The notes beneath the pieces are model-generated. The model was not told the DNA's origin, ran no database searches, and saw nothing but the letters and a program-made list of their open reading frames with translations. From positions 146,378,857-146,442,856 of the forward strand of contig NC_069657.1 in the NCBI RefSeq assembly GCF_027244095.1: DNA of 64,000 nucleotides. Direction: 5' to 3'. Shown here one piece after another: positions 12,901 to 23,512 of the stretch. The translations under genes and the position numbers were made by a program. Positions within the stretch are counted from its first letter, which is position 1; each line of letters begins with the position of its first letter. The stretch comes from Hemicordylus capensis (lineage: Eukaryota > Chordata > Lepidosauria > Squamata > Cordylidae).

Positions 12901-15900
12901 AGGAAGGCAGTTACTGTTTGTCACGGTTCAGAATGGGGTCTGGAAATGGGTCTCTTTCCTGCACACACAAGTACTGTGTTCCATTGTGGCTGAGTCTTTT
13001 TTTTTTTTTTTTAAATAAAAGATGGGGTTGAAGTCTTCATCTAGACCTCAGGCCACCAGGCTTCCAACCCTTCACTAGTGAAGAGAAATGCAAGAGGGAA
13101 AAGAGAATGTTGTAATAATTTCTTAAAGTGAGACAGAGAAAAAATCCTCTGGATATTTAGAGGAAACGTGTCCCATACATATGGAACTCCCGATGTATTG
13201 CTTGGCTTTGTTTTGTTTTGTGTTTTGTTTCTGTCCTATTCCTAGGTGGGTGTTTGTTTGTCTGTCTGTCTGTTGGCATTTTCTCAGCCTTCCTCTATTT
13301 TACTGTCTCCCAGCTGATTCAAAATTTCTCCCTTTTGTCTTATTAATTTTTTAAAACACTGTAAACCTGCAGGGGCAAGGATTTGGGTGTTTTATTTCTG
13401 TACAGCACCTACCACACATGAGGCGATCTTATAATAAAAGATTAGGATGCTGATCTCGGATCCTCAGGTTGCCTGAGGCACAGTCCCCAGGACTCTCCCC
13501 CTTATGAAAGGACACACGCTCAGACAAGCATGCTAATAGGAGCCAGCGTGGTGTAGTGGTTAGAGTGCTGGACTAGGACCGGGGAGACCCGAGTTCAAAT
13601 CCCCATTCAGCCATGAGACTTGCTGGGTGACTCTGGGCCAGTCACTTCTCTCTCAGCCTAACCTACTTCACAGGGTTGTTGTGAGGAGAAATGTATGTAT
13701 GTAGTACACCGCTCTGGGCTCCTTGGAGGAAGAGCAGGATATAAAATGTTAAAAAACAACAACTGAGAGCCAGCGTGGTATAGTGGCTAGAGTGCTGGAC
13801 TAGGACCGGGGAGACCCGAGTTCAAATCCCCATTCAGCCATGATACTAGCTGGGTGACTCTGGGCCAGTCACTTCTCTCTCAGCCTAACCTACTTCACAG
13901 GGTTGTTGTGAGGAGAAACTCAAGTATGTAGTACACCACTCTGGGCTCCTTGGAGGAAAAGCGGAATATAAATGTAGTCGTCGTCGTCGTCGTCGTCATA
14001 ATAGATTCACATAAATATTGCTTTATTGAATGCATTTCCTTGCAGCAGAAGACCATGATGAATTTTTCACATTTTTATTCTGGTTTTGAATACACAAGTG
14101 GATTTTCAGGATTCACAGCCTTCCAGTACTTAAGTAATTAGGTATACTAGTGGGCCTGGGCACAGAGCATCTGTGCCTCTACTTGGGGTCTGCCCGGGCC
14201 CACCGCCGCAGCTCTGGCCGGGCCCACCGCCGCCTCGCCCGGCTTCCCCCGCCGCCTTCTCCAGCCGGGCCCGCCACCTCCTCCGGCTTCCCCCGGGCTC
14301 CGGCTTCCCCCACCGCCTCCTCCCAGCCGGGCCCGCTGCCACCACCCGCGGCTCTGGCCGGGCCCGCCGCCTGCCCGGGCCTGCCACCGCCTCACCCAGC
14401 TTCCCCCGCTGCCTCCTCGCCTTGCCCGGCCAGGCCTGGCACCTCAGCTCCTCGGCCTGTCCCCGTCGCTGCCAGGCCGGGCCCACCAGCGGCCATGGCC
14501 GCCGCCGCCGTTCTCCTGGGTGTGCCGCCAGGACCAATCAGGCACCCCCGCAGCCCAGCCAATCAGCTGGGCTGCCGGTACGCATTTTTCCTGGGCACAC
14601 CCAGGAGAATTATATATAGAGATAATGCTGGCAGTGCTCAAATTATTGGGCCATGCAGTGCAGGCCTGCCTCCCTTACTTTCCTGTTGTTTTTAGAAGTC
14701 TGCAGAGGCCCATGATTTAACTAAAATTGGAGAGCTTGTGGATTTCATTAATGCGCCCCACCACCTTCCCTTTTCACCTGAGGCATCCTTGCAACTATTC
14801 CTCACACCCAGTCATTACAACCATATTCCTAGATTCTGGACTCCTATCAAGCTGCTGACCTGACTTCAGCTGCACAGTATGTCTTCTTATGGTCAAGTCA
14901 TCAACATGTCAGCACTTATTGTGAAATATAACCCAGGCTAACTTTAAATGCAGATCCATGTACAAAAGGGGAAATCAGCTTTGCTCCAGATAAGAGTCAG
15001 AGGAGTATTAGTGTTAACTGCTAATGTGGGGAGACTGAACCTTTTGGGGAAAGTGTTGTCCCATCACTCCCTAGCCTGCTTTATACAGCTGTCTCTTCTA
15101 GATTTGCAGGTGGAGTGGAAAGAAGAGGGTAGATTTTAAAATCTGAAAGGCAGATTTTAAAGAACTGGAGGAAAATTTTGGCAGTTAATTGTGCTTGTGT
15201 ATAAACCTGCAAGAACTTGTCTTCTAGCTGGCTAAGGAGTATGGCATGGATTTCTATGAAACAAGTGCCTGCACCAACCAGAACATCAAGGAGGTAAGAA
15301 TCTCAGATATATTTCCCTAAGATACAGATGAGCCTGCGTATCCTGACTGACATACTGTGCCATGTTCCATCTGCCTTGCAACGGAAGGTACGCACAGTTG
15401 TGAAAGAGCACTCTTCGGCAAGAACTACACAAATGCAGTCACATGATGGGTGGCCATTATTTCCAATTGTGCTCAGTTCCTGTGCCTTGTGCAAGAGTGC
15501 TCTTGCACAACTGCATGCATGCTCCGTTAAAAGGCAGACAGAACCTTGCACAGTATCAATCATCTTTATTACGGTCCAAGACCAGCACAAAACAGAATAG
15601 TAGAGCGTATTCATAATAATAAAAGCAATTTATGGAACCATAAAACTATACTACTTTAAAGTTACTACTCGAATACTATAAAACTATATTATAATACTAT
15701 AGAGCTGCTACCCTTAGAAAAGAGGGTAGCTGTGAGGATATTAGACAGCTGTGTTAAAAAAAAATATCAGCATATAAAATGTGAAATATATAAAATGCAA
15801 AAAGCAGTGACTAAAATGGTGTATATGAAATAAGACATCTAAGGAAAAGACATCTAGAAAAGATAAATTAGCCAGCAGTTTAAAGCTATGCAGAGCTGAT

Positions 15901-17605
15901 GCAAGTCAACGTTGCACAGTATGTTAGCCACTGTTCTTTAATAATCATAATCTAGACTCTGTAATATGGATCAATGTATGCAACTCTGCATAAATTTATT
16001 AATTCTGCATGGCTTCTACTGGCCAGGGGAGATGGCAAAGAGTGACACAGAGACAACAGTCCTATTTCCTTGGTCAGTCATCCTGCTCAGTTTGTCTTTG
16101 GAGAGTTCATCAGTGTTGGCCACCTCTGCCTACTTGCAATGTGGGCAGCTGTATAGTCTAGAAAAATGAAAGTTGGAATTCTGATTTTCCTGATCCACAG
16201 CTGTTGGGATAGAGGCAGGAAGGTGTCTAAAGGAATCCACATGATGGGCTCCAGAGATTGTGACACAAAGGCCAATACCCCAACTCCTCCTCTGCTCACA
16301 CTCTGTTTGAGAAATTCCTTTTTAGGTTTCTGAAATCATGGTCGGGAGTAGGATTAAAGCCTCTCTCACCCCCCCCCCCACCCCCTGCCATGGTCTTGAT
16401 TCCATAGGGGCCTGATTCAACTGCTATCTCCTAAAGTAAATCAAAACACTCCAGGACCAGTGATGCATTTAATGGAATGTCATTTGGCCCTTAGCTAATT
16501 TCTAAATAGTCCCCTGCCTGTAGTGGGGGGGAAATGTCCATTGTCAAGGCAAGGAAGCAATAGTGGGAAGTTGCTGCTTTTATTATTCCAAGGTTCTATT
16601 TATCTGAACAGTCATATTTATATACCACCCCATATAAAATCTTTGGGCAGTTTACAGTGCCACAGATGTCTCAGTCAGGGATGTGTAAGTAGTAGGGCTA
16701 GTGGAATAGAGCACTAGTTTGAACTGGAGCCTGCCTCAGGTACTCGAGATGGGGCCCTGATTCAATTTGGTGCTCTTGGTGGCCAGGCTGATTTTATTCA
16801 GCTTGATTCAGAGGAGGAGTGGAGCTTGTCTTATGGTAGTAAGCATGACTTGTCCCCTTAGCTGAGCAGGGTCTACCCTGCTTGCGTATGAATGGGAGAC
16901 TACATGTACAAGCACTGTAAGATATTCCCCTTAGGGGATGGGGGCCGCTCTGGGAAGAGCATCTAGGTTCCAAGTTCCCTCCCTGGCATCTCCAAGATAG
17001 GGCTGAGAGAGATTCTTGCCTGCAACCTTGGAGAAGCCACTGCCTGTCTGTGTAGACAATACTGAACTAGATGGACCAATGGTCTGACTCAGTATATGGC
17101 AGCATCCTATGTTCCTTTGTTCCTAAAGGGGTCACTTTGAATGAGGGACCAGACGTCAGCTGGCCCAGGCCATGTTTGAACCCTCTACCTGAACCCACAC
17201 TCTCCTGGGAGGGCACTCTAGAGAGACATTCTCTTTATTTTGCTCCTGGTGGTTATTCTGACTTTCAAAGACTCCTGGAAGAGAGAAGTAGAGGGGTGTG
17301 AGTGTGTGTGTGTGTTCCCCCACCTCCACAAGTCTTGGGAGAAACATGAGCACACTTGGGAACTGTAGTCTTTTCAGGGTCTAAATCAGACTGCAGTTTG
17401 AATCAGGCTGCTAACGCTATCTCTTTGTCTGTCTTGCCTTTTGCAGTCTTTCACTCGTCTGACAGAGCTGGTTCTTCAGGCCCACAAAAAGGAGCTGGAC
17501 GGGCTCCGCATGTATGCAGCTGATGAACTGAACCTGGTTGAGCTGGAGGAGGAGACAAGCAAGCCAGCGGGCACAGAGCACTCTCCCAAGACCTGCTGGT
17601 GCTGA
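3922..17605 (+). CDS. RAB15: RAB15, member RAS oncogene family (exons 2-7 of 7; exon 1 upstream of window)
   Basis: Small Rab GTPase; family knowledge places RAB15 on early/recycling endosomes, where it slows or sorts receptor recycling. Six exons with consensus AG/GT borders join in frame to 171 residues, which with an exon of about 41 residues gives the usual 212. Visible GTPase motifs are WDTAGQE (G3, exon 3), GNKADEE (G4, exon 5) and ETSA (G5, exon 6). The C-terminus is CWC, a Rab double-geranylgeranylation signal. The N-terminal P-loop (G1) and switch I are not in the window; exon 2 opens mid-codon, as expected if exon 1 ends in the STIG segment. The sequence is very close to human RAB15 as I recall it, with drift mainly in the tail after QAHKKEL. 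GPX2 lies 16 kb downstream on the same strand. No frame break is seen; the gene looks functional. Confidence 0.96.
4003..4225 (+). repeat. MIR/CORE-SINE relic
   Basis: Contains tgtggccttggacaagaaag and aatctgtaaaatgggaatga, the two hallmark blocks of the MIR CORE region, after a worn tRNA-like head (gagccagtgtggattctta). Old copy in RAB15 intron 2. Confidence 0.65.
5745..6120 (+). repeat. L2-type LINE 3' end
   Basis: Degenerate C-terminal ORF2 sequence (tgggctttctctgtggctgc, ggctttggaatatgcttcct, aggaagaccctcaggactct) followed by an A/T-rich 3' UTR ending tgtacattgcctagaggcag and a GATA tail. The same 3' pattern recurs at 11200-11502 and at several minus-strand sites. RAB15 intron 2. Confidence 0.75.
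6891..6951 (+). CDS. RAB15: RAB15 exon 3 (G3 / switch II)
   Basis: 61 bp between ttccag and gtaaaa. Encodes DTAGQERYQTITKQYYRRAQ; the Gln of DTAGQE is the catalytic switch II residue. Begins with the last base of the Trp codon, so phase matches exon 2. Confidence 0.96.
7130..8120 (-). repeat. L2-related LINE remnant, minus strand
   Basis: Block order on the plus strand (gagaaggccctatatcttgt, ggcctgatcttgcatgtggg, ccagcattttaaatcaatct) matches the reverse complement of the C-terminal/3' UTR region of L2-like elements seen elsewhere here (24900-25400, 58260-58440). Heavily decayed; RAB15 intron 3. Confidence 0.5.
8640..8717 (+). CDS. RAB15: RAB15 exon 4
   Basis: 78 bp, 26 whole codons, acceptor tcccag and donor gtaagc. 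Encodes GIFLVYDISSERSYQHIMKW and then ASDVDE, the beta4-alpha3 segment. Confidence 0.96.
10185..11502 (+). mobile_element. L2-clade LINE, 5'-truncated, with reverse transcriptase core
   Basis: Encodes recognisable RT motifs: LLDLLAAFDIIDHSILLERL at about 10295, GVPQGSILSPMLFNIYMKPL at about 10460-10520 and QYADDTQIYF (catalytic YADD) at about 10560, then SRLDYCNVG and the C-terminal region near 11280. Ends with an A/T-rich 3' UTR and an AAATAAATAA tail at 11480-11502. In-frame stops at 10387 and 10694 plus frame shifts; dead. Lies sense in RAB15 intron 4. Confidence 0.9.
12285..12374 (+). CDS. RAB15: RAB15 exon 5 (G4 NKxD)
   Basis: 90 bp, 30 codons, acceptor ctctag and donor gtaaat. Encodes YAPDGVQKILIGNKADEEEK and then RQVGREQGLQ. 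NKAD is the guanine-specificity motif. Confidence 0.96.
12649..12784. mobile_element. hAT-type MITE with perfect 8-bp TSD
   Basis: 136-bp palindrome beginning CAGAGATTCTCAACCTTGGG and ending in its complement (GGTTGAGAACCTCTG). It is flanked by exact ctatagag at 12641-12648 and 12785-12792. The inner arm carries gggagttgaagtccatcaac. RAB15 intron 5. Confidence 0.9.
13540..13762 (+). repeat. tRNA-derived CORE-SINE, copy 1
   Basis: Head gagccagcgtggtgtagtgg, pol III B-box-like gagttcaaatcc, MIR-like core gggtgactctgggccagtca and gggttgttgtgaggagaaa, tail ctccttggaggaagagcagg. Directly followed by a second copy. Confidence 0.85.
13767..13998 (+). repeat. tRNA-derived CORE-SINE, copy 2, with (TCG)n tail
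   Basis: Same family and orientation as 13540, nearly identical over its length, so both are fairly young. Its tail runs into a TCG/CGT microsatellite (about 13976-13997). The two copies form a head-to-tail pair separated by an A-rich linker. Confidence 0.85.
14147..14622 (-). mobile_element. Non-autonomous Helitron, GC-rich
   Basis: On the minus strand it starts A|TCTCTATATATAATTCTCC and ends with hairpin GCACAGA-tgc-TCTGTGC, 9 bp and then CTAG|T. That is the full Helitron signature: 5' TC, 3' hairpin plus CTAG, insertion between A and T, no target duplication. The interior is very GC-rich with nested inverted repeats (ctcctgggtgtgcc / ggcacacccaggag). No Rep/helicase coding. The long ORFs here are compositional. 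RAB15 intron 5. Confidence 0.82.
15228..15293 (+). CDS. RAB15: RAB15 exon 6 (G5 ETSA)
   Basis: 66 bp, 22 codons, acceptor ttctag and donor gtaaga. Encodes LAKEYGMDFYETSACTNQNI and then KE, with the ETSA G5 motif. Confidence 0.96.
15395..15513. repeat. Short inverted-repeat element
   Basis: cagttgtgaaagagcactct near 15395 faces cagttgtgcaagagcactct (complement) at 15513. The right end contains a perfect 11-bp-arm palindrome at 15487-15510. Probably a MITE, but no clear target duplication is visible. RAB15 intron 6. Confidence 0.5.
15543..15612 (-). repeat. Fragment of an unidentified dispersed repeat
   Basis: ctttattacggtccaagacc followed by agcacaa recurs as ctttattacagtcacagacc plus agcaca near 62582, so this is a dispersed family. 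Orientation judged only from a T-rich left end. Confidence 0.4.
16833..17125 (+). repeat. 5S rRNA-derived SINE (SINE3-like), full copy
   Basis: tagctgagcagggtctaccc and gtatgaatgggagac correspond to the 5S internal promoter boxes. The body ctgggaagagcatctaggtt and the 3' end ctgactcagtatatggcagc match the minus-strand copy at 2590-3198. RAB15 intron 6. Confidence 0.75.
17447..17605 (+). CDS. RAB15: RAB15 exon 7, C-terminal tail and stop
   Basis: 159 bp including TGA; acceptor ttgcag. Encodes alpha5 (SFTRLTELVLQAHKKELDGL) and the hypervariable tail ending SPKTCWC. The CXC end is the prenylation site. The acidic stretch ELEEETSKP is the part most diverged from mammals. Confidence 0.96.
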   Translation, partial: SFTRLTELVLQAHKKELDGLRMYAADELNLVELEEETSKPAGTEHSPKTCWC

Positions 17606-20600
17606 AGGCCTTCCAGTGCTCTCTTTCCCCCTCACGGTGCAGGTAGAAAGGCTGCCACCTAGAGAGGGCTGGCTTGCTGTGCTCCATCCTTCTGATCTTC
17701 AGTTGCCTGCCTGCCTGCCATCTGCCCTGCTGGGTCCTCTTTGGATTTCCTGGTGTCTCTCCTTGATTGGTGATTTCTGTTGTCCCCAAACTCCCTGGAT
17801 CCAAAGCTCTTCAGATGGCTCACAATATGCAGAGCATCACCCTGCCATCTTCACGGAAGAGCTGTGGCTGGCAATCACAATGGAGGTCTGTTGCAGCCTC
17901 CAGATGCTCTGTCACCTTGCCCTTTCATTGGGCAGGGGAGCCATTTGCCTGGACAGGGCTAAGCCTGTCCCTCTGAGAACAGGGCTCTCAAGGAAGAGCA
18001 CAGTCCCACTGTTCTCCAGGCAGACCATTTGCTAACACACCCTCTACAGGTGGCTTGTTAGTTAGTATCTCCCTGCCCCCATACTTTGCCTTGCCATTTC
18101 AGTATCTGCCCTAATGTCTGTGCAGGTTTGTGCAGGGTTCTGGCCAGCCCTGATCTATTAGGGGTGGGTCTTTACAGTTAGGGCTTTAAGGCTGTCTTGG
18201 AGGCAGTAACAGTGTCTTGTTCTCCAGTTGCCTGGAGTTTTCTGTCAAAACTCTCATCTAGATATCTTGCCAAAAATGGACTTATTCCAAAGTGCACAGT
18301 GGCCCCACATGCCCCTAATAAATATAAGAATGATGAGCAACAGGAGTCTAGCCCCATTGTGAAGGCTGTATGTTGAAATTGTGGGCTTTCAGGTAGAGCC
18401 ATTTTATCACATATAGGGAAGGCAAGATTTTGCTTCTTACTAGCCAGACTGGACTCCATTCTAGAACTCCTTAGAGTCCTATATTGGATGGCCAGCAGGA
18501 AAGACCCTTGCCTTTAGGTTCCTAAGCCCTTTTAGGGAGTCTTCCCTTGGTCCCTCTTAAGTAGCTTGGAGGTACAAGGACATCGGGTGCCCACTTGGGT
18601 TATAGCTCTGTACCATGGAGGCAGAGAGCCCACCCTATCAACATGGTACATGCTCTTTCCTGGCTTTGGGAGCAAGTCCTGACATTGAAACAGGCATCAT
18701 AACCTGAACATGAGACCTTCTCTCATTTTTTTGCTCTCCAGATCTGTCCGGAAAGAAGTGGCTCCAGATCATTTTATGGGCTCCCTTTAGAATTTTCTCT
18801 GCAGGTTTTTGCAACTCAGCCCAAGTGGATCCCAAGCAGGTGGGGAGGGGTGGTGGTGTCTCTTTCTTGTTTTTTGCCATGTGCTGCTAACATGGCACAG
18901 AGAAAACTAAAACCAGCCTGGCAGCATGCATGTTGCACTGGCCATCCCCCTCTCGCCTGGCTGTTGACTTGCTTGACGAGGGAGGCCTAACAAGCTCAGC
19001 AGCATGCCCTGGTGTTCGAATCTATATGCCTGCCTGCTCCAGGGTAGCTGCTCCCTGTGTGCCAACACCTTGGAGATGCTAAGACTCCCCTCCTCTCTCT
19101 TGTACACGTGCCAGAAATGGGCCGTGGTGTTACTCACCTTGAAAGGATGGCTGGCAACCACAGGCCCTTTGAGTGGGAAATGGTGGCACTACAGAAATCC
19201 TTTGGCATAGCGAGGCTGCACTTGGCAGGGGGCTTAGAAGTGAGCAGTTTGATAGAAATCCCCGCCATGTGTGGTGAACTACCTTTTTAGCCACAAGCTA
19301 ATGCAAGATGGTAGGCTGATCTATATTCCTTTGCCTTTTTCCTCCTCCTGAAAAGCCTCACTTTCTCCTGAGGCTCTTTAGAGCTGGATGAAAACTGTTT
19401 TCCTCAAGGAAGGAGGGGAAGGGGAATAGCATATCATCAAAACAGGGGAATCACCTTCAGTAAAAATGATGCCGGTTGTGTTGTGGCACCAGATCCAGGT
19501 GTTTGTTCCTGAGAGCACGGTGCCTTGCAGTTCAGAAAAGTCTCCCTGTCGATAAGTCTCCTTTTAGGTCTCTGCCAGTCTTACCTCTTTCCTCATCCTG
19601 AGTGGGTTGGAATTAGTTTCAAGCTACTGAAATGTATACAAACAGGGATGTTCTACACAGAGTGCCTGCTGCTGGCAGGAGGGTTCTTGTGGCCACAATC
19701 GCCTTGCCTTGGGTATTGCACAACTGAAGTCCCAATTTCAGGGTCCATGAAGAAGGCATAACTCAGTTGACCACAGACAACCACTTTCTGCCAGAAATAG
19801 TGCCTAGCTAGGGACACTTAGACGCTAGCTAGAGACCCATGTAGCTATTAACCTGTTAGAGCTTTTTTGCAGTGGGACCCAAGGTCTGTTATTGTCAGAG
19901 AGCAACATAGGCACATGGAAGATACATATTTGGGATAAACTGGGAAACTTTGACTTGAGGAGAGAGGCAGAGGCTGAAGGAAGTAGGGTGGGAGATAGCA
20001 AGAGGAGTTGTTCCCCTGGATTTTTCATGCAGCCCAAATACTGCTGTGTTGATTCTTGGGAGCCTTGCTAGTTTTCCCTGGCTTCAGTCTGCCTTGTTTT
20101 TAGGAAGGGTGAATCAGGACTGAGGGTCCGTTCAGTTAGAGGTGGAATAAGTCTGCACCCACATCAGGGAGGCTTGTCCTAAAGTGCAGGACTGTCATGC
20201 CAGATGCTTGTGAGCAATTTGGATAGCCTGTTTGCCATGTGCTCAGTGCATTGTTGGTGGGTGAGTGGGTGGGGGAAACAATAAGAAAGAAACTAGCATG
20301 TGCAGAGTGGCTATGTGAATTGACCACTGAGTCTTTATAGTCTTAAGTCTCTCATGCACAGTGGTACATAAAACCCTGTTGCTTGAGCTGCCCTCAAGAA
20401 GTCTGCCTGGTAGAATCAAGGAGAGGGTTGCCACTCTATCACAGAAGGGAGATGAGGCCACTGGAAATTGCCAGAGCCACCAGGATTCCAGCCTCTGCAA
20501 GCCTATATGACAGGTGTATAAAAGTATGGGTTCTGGGAGGGCCCATGGATATGTGCCCCATAACTATGTCCTGCCTGTTGCAATCCAGCATTATGTTGGT

Positions 20601-21310
20601 GCCGCTTGCTCCACCTAGTAGGATCTCTAAACATAAGCTGTTTCCCTACCAATATAATAGAAGCTGAGCTACTGATGCCGTTACCAACGCACAAAATAGA
20701 TTCTAATGCATCTTCACAGCAGATGCAACAAGAGAGGGAGCAGAGGAGCTATTTTTGCCGATCTGTGGAACAAACTGGAGTAGTTCTTACCTAGACCCAG
20801 CAGTGACTGTTTCAGGGCTGTGGGTACTTAGTAGCTGATGAAGCCTCTAGCTCACCACACTCAGCAAGATGAACCATCTTAATGGTGTCTAGGGAATTGC
20901 ATGCTGGGTTGTAAGGCAACACTTGCAGCAGAGAGTACCTCCCTTAATCAATGCCAATTTTCTCTGTGCAGATTGAAGTGGTGCTCTCTAGAGGCCACAA
21001 AGTGCTCCTTGATTTCAGGCCAGTGCTTGGGAGAGAAAATGAGGAGGATTCTAGGAATCGAGTACTAGACAGTGTTCTGAGACTCCCTCTGTCCTGTAAG
21101 TCCATGGGTCATAGCAACTTGTCTGTCTGTAGCAGAAACTGTTGCACATAACTTGTCATGAGATCCAGCCAAACTTACAACTTCTGAATCCTCTGCTGTG
21201 TCTGTAATTTGTGATCTTTGCACTCTGACTGGGTTTCCTTGTATGACCTGTAACTGTAATTCATTATTTTAAACAAAAATCTTTACAAAATAAAGATTCT
21301 CAAAGTGGTT
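17606..21310 (+). other. RAB15: RAB15 3' untranslated region, about 3.7 kb
   Basis: From the stop to just past an AATAAA at 21289. No repeat family I recognise interrupts it, in contrast to sequence on either side; this lack of insertions over 3.7 kb argues that it is transcribed and constrained. The next repeat begins about 160 bp after the poly(A) signal. ORFs inside it (for example 17538-18035) show no protein-like sequence. Confidence 0.75.
21289..21294 (+). terminator. RAB15 poly(A) signal AATAAA
   Basis: Canonical hexamer in ttacaaaataaagattctc, followed by G/T-rich sequence (gtggttagtggctgctgtg) about 12 bp on, as expected of a downstream element. Confidence 0.7.
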
Positions 21311-22198
21311 AGTGGCTGCTGTGTTATTTCCTTGCTGGAATGGGTAACCCAGCCCTTGAAAGCAGGTACTCCACACTGCTGAGATTAGAACATCACTTGG
21401 GGCAACTGGGAACAGACAATCAACCAGCAAAACCCTTGCTTGTCTGCTCAGAAAACTGAGTTTGTGAAAACCTAGTTCATTCAGAATGGATACACTGCAG
21501 TATTTAATTTATGCTGCAAATGAATTTCTTGTGCCACTGAACCATAACAGCAAGCCAGGTGGAAAGTGGATATAGCTGGGTACATGCCTCAGTGCAACCA
21601 GTTTTGTCCAGCAGAATGGTGCCAGGCAAGGATTAGCAATACCCACATGTTAACACCTATAATGGCACGGTCCTGGGGTTACTGTTTGACTTGTCTGCAT
21701 ATTTTATTTATTTATTTATTTAATAAATATTTGTATACTGCCCAAAACGCAAGCCTCTGGATGGTTTACAACAAAATAAAAACAAATAAAAACGTTAAAA
21801 CATTACAACAATTTAAAATTTAAAAGGTTAAAACTATTAAAAATCAAACAATTAAAACAGTATCTAATCAAAAGCCTGGATGAACAAATGTGTCTTGACT
21901 GCCTCTTTATAGCACTTAGCAATAGCACTTACATTTATATACCGCTTTATAGCCGGAAATCTCTAAGCGGTTTTACAATGATTTAGCATATTGCCCCCAA
22001 CATTTTGGGTACTCATTTTACCGACCTTGGAAGGCTGAGTCTTTAAAAGTCGTAAGAGATGAGGAAGCTCTTATTTCAGCAGGAAGTGTGTTCCAAAGCC
22101 TCAGGGCAGCAACAGAGAAGGCCGGTCCCTGAGTAGCGACCACACAAGCTGGTAGCAAGTGGAGATGAACCTCTCCTGATGATTTCAATGGGCAGGAT

Positions 22199-23512
22199 GA
22201 ACATAAGAACAGCCCTGCTGGATCAGGCCCAAGGCTCATCTAGTCCAGCACCCTGTTTCACACAGTGGCCCACCAGATGCTGCTGGAAGCCTACAGGCAG
22301 GTGTTGCGGGCATGCCCTCTTTCCTGCTGTTACTCCCCTGCAACTGGTACTCAGAGGCATCCTGGAGGTGGCCTATAGCCCTCAGACTAGTAGCCGTTGA
22401 TAGACCTCTCCTCCATGAAGTTATCCAAACCCCTCTTAAAGCCATCCAGGTTGTTGGCTGTCACCACATCGTGTGGCAGAGAATTCCACCAGTTGATTAT
22501 GCGTTGTGTGAAAAAGTACTTCCATTTGTTAGTCCTAGATTTCCTGGCAATCAATTTAATGGATGACCCCTGGTTCTAGTGAGAGGGAGAAGAATTTCTC
22601 TCTATCCACTTTCTCCACACCATGCATGATTTTATAGACCTCTATCATGTCTCCCCCACAGTTATCTTTTTTCTAAACTAAATAGCCCCAGATGTAGCCT
22701 TGCCTCATTAAAAAAAAAAAAAAAGGGTGCTCTAGGCCCCTGATCATCTTGATTGCCCTCTTCTGCACCTTTTCCAGTTCTACAATGTCCTTTTTTAGAT
22801 GTGGTGACCAGAACTGTATGCAGTACTCCAGGTGTGGCCGCACCATTGTTTTGTATAAGGGCATTATAATATTAGCAGTTTTATTTTCAATCCCCTTCCT
22901 AATGATCCCTAGCATGGAACTGGCCTTTTTCACAGCTGCTGCACATTGAGTTGACACTTTCAATGAGCTGTCCACCACGACCTCAAGATCCTTCTCCTGG
23001 TCAGTCACCGACAGCTCAGATCCCATCAGCATATACTTGAAATTGGGGTTTTTTGTCCCAATGTGCATCACTTGACACTTGCCAACATTGAAGCACATTT
23101 GCCATTTTGTCGCCCACTCACCCAGTTTGAAGAGATCCTTTTGGAGCTCCTCACCACCGTTCCCTTTAACAAGGATTCCCAGATGTTGTTCACTACAATC
23201 CCCAGGTGCAGTGGCCTTTGGCTGGGGATTCTGGGAGTTGTAGTCAACAACATCTGGGAATCCCTATTAGAGGGAACCCTGCTCCTCACAATCTGTTTTG
23301 GATTTCACTACCTGAAAGAGTTTGGTATCATCTGCAAATCTGGCCACCTCGCTGCTTACCCCTACTTCTAGATCATTTATGAATCAATTAAAAAGCACTG
23401 GTCCCAGTACAGATCCCTGGGGGACCCCACTTCTTACTCTCTCCATTGTGAAAACACCATTTATACCTACCCCGTTTCCTGTCCTTCAACCAATTAGCAA
23501 TCCACATATTTA
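22199..23512 (-). mobile_element. CR1 LINE 3' half with RT C-terminus
   Basis: Minus-strand ORF at 23098-22673 reads FNVGKCQVMHIGTKNPNFKY and later MVRPHLEYCIQFWSPHLKKD, the conserved C-terminal part of CR1 ORF2. The 3' UTR ends at the aagaacagccctgctggatc block. Interrupted at 23155-23281 by a hAT MITE. 5'-truncated; in-frame stop after the EHP region from a poly-T tract. Confidence 0.9.
23155..23281. mobile_element. hAT-type MITE inserted in CR1
   Basis: 127-bp palindrome with termini CACCGTTCCCT / AGGGAACCCTG and flanking exact 8-bp ctcctcac at 23147-23154 and 23282-23289. Removing it restores a continuous CR1 match (ggagctcctcacaatctg). Confidence 0.9.

Noticed and set aside
14150-14695. 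Overlapping open frames of 135-181 codons rich in Pro, Ala, Gly and Arg on both strands
   Set aside because: They coincide exactly with the GC-rich Helitron at 14147-14622; stops are rare there by composition, and all frames are equally open.
16850-16915. 5S rRNA gene (also inverted at 3100-3195)
   Set aside because: Only the internal promoter boxes match; the sequence continues into a SINE body and is shared by two dispersed copies.
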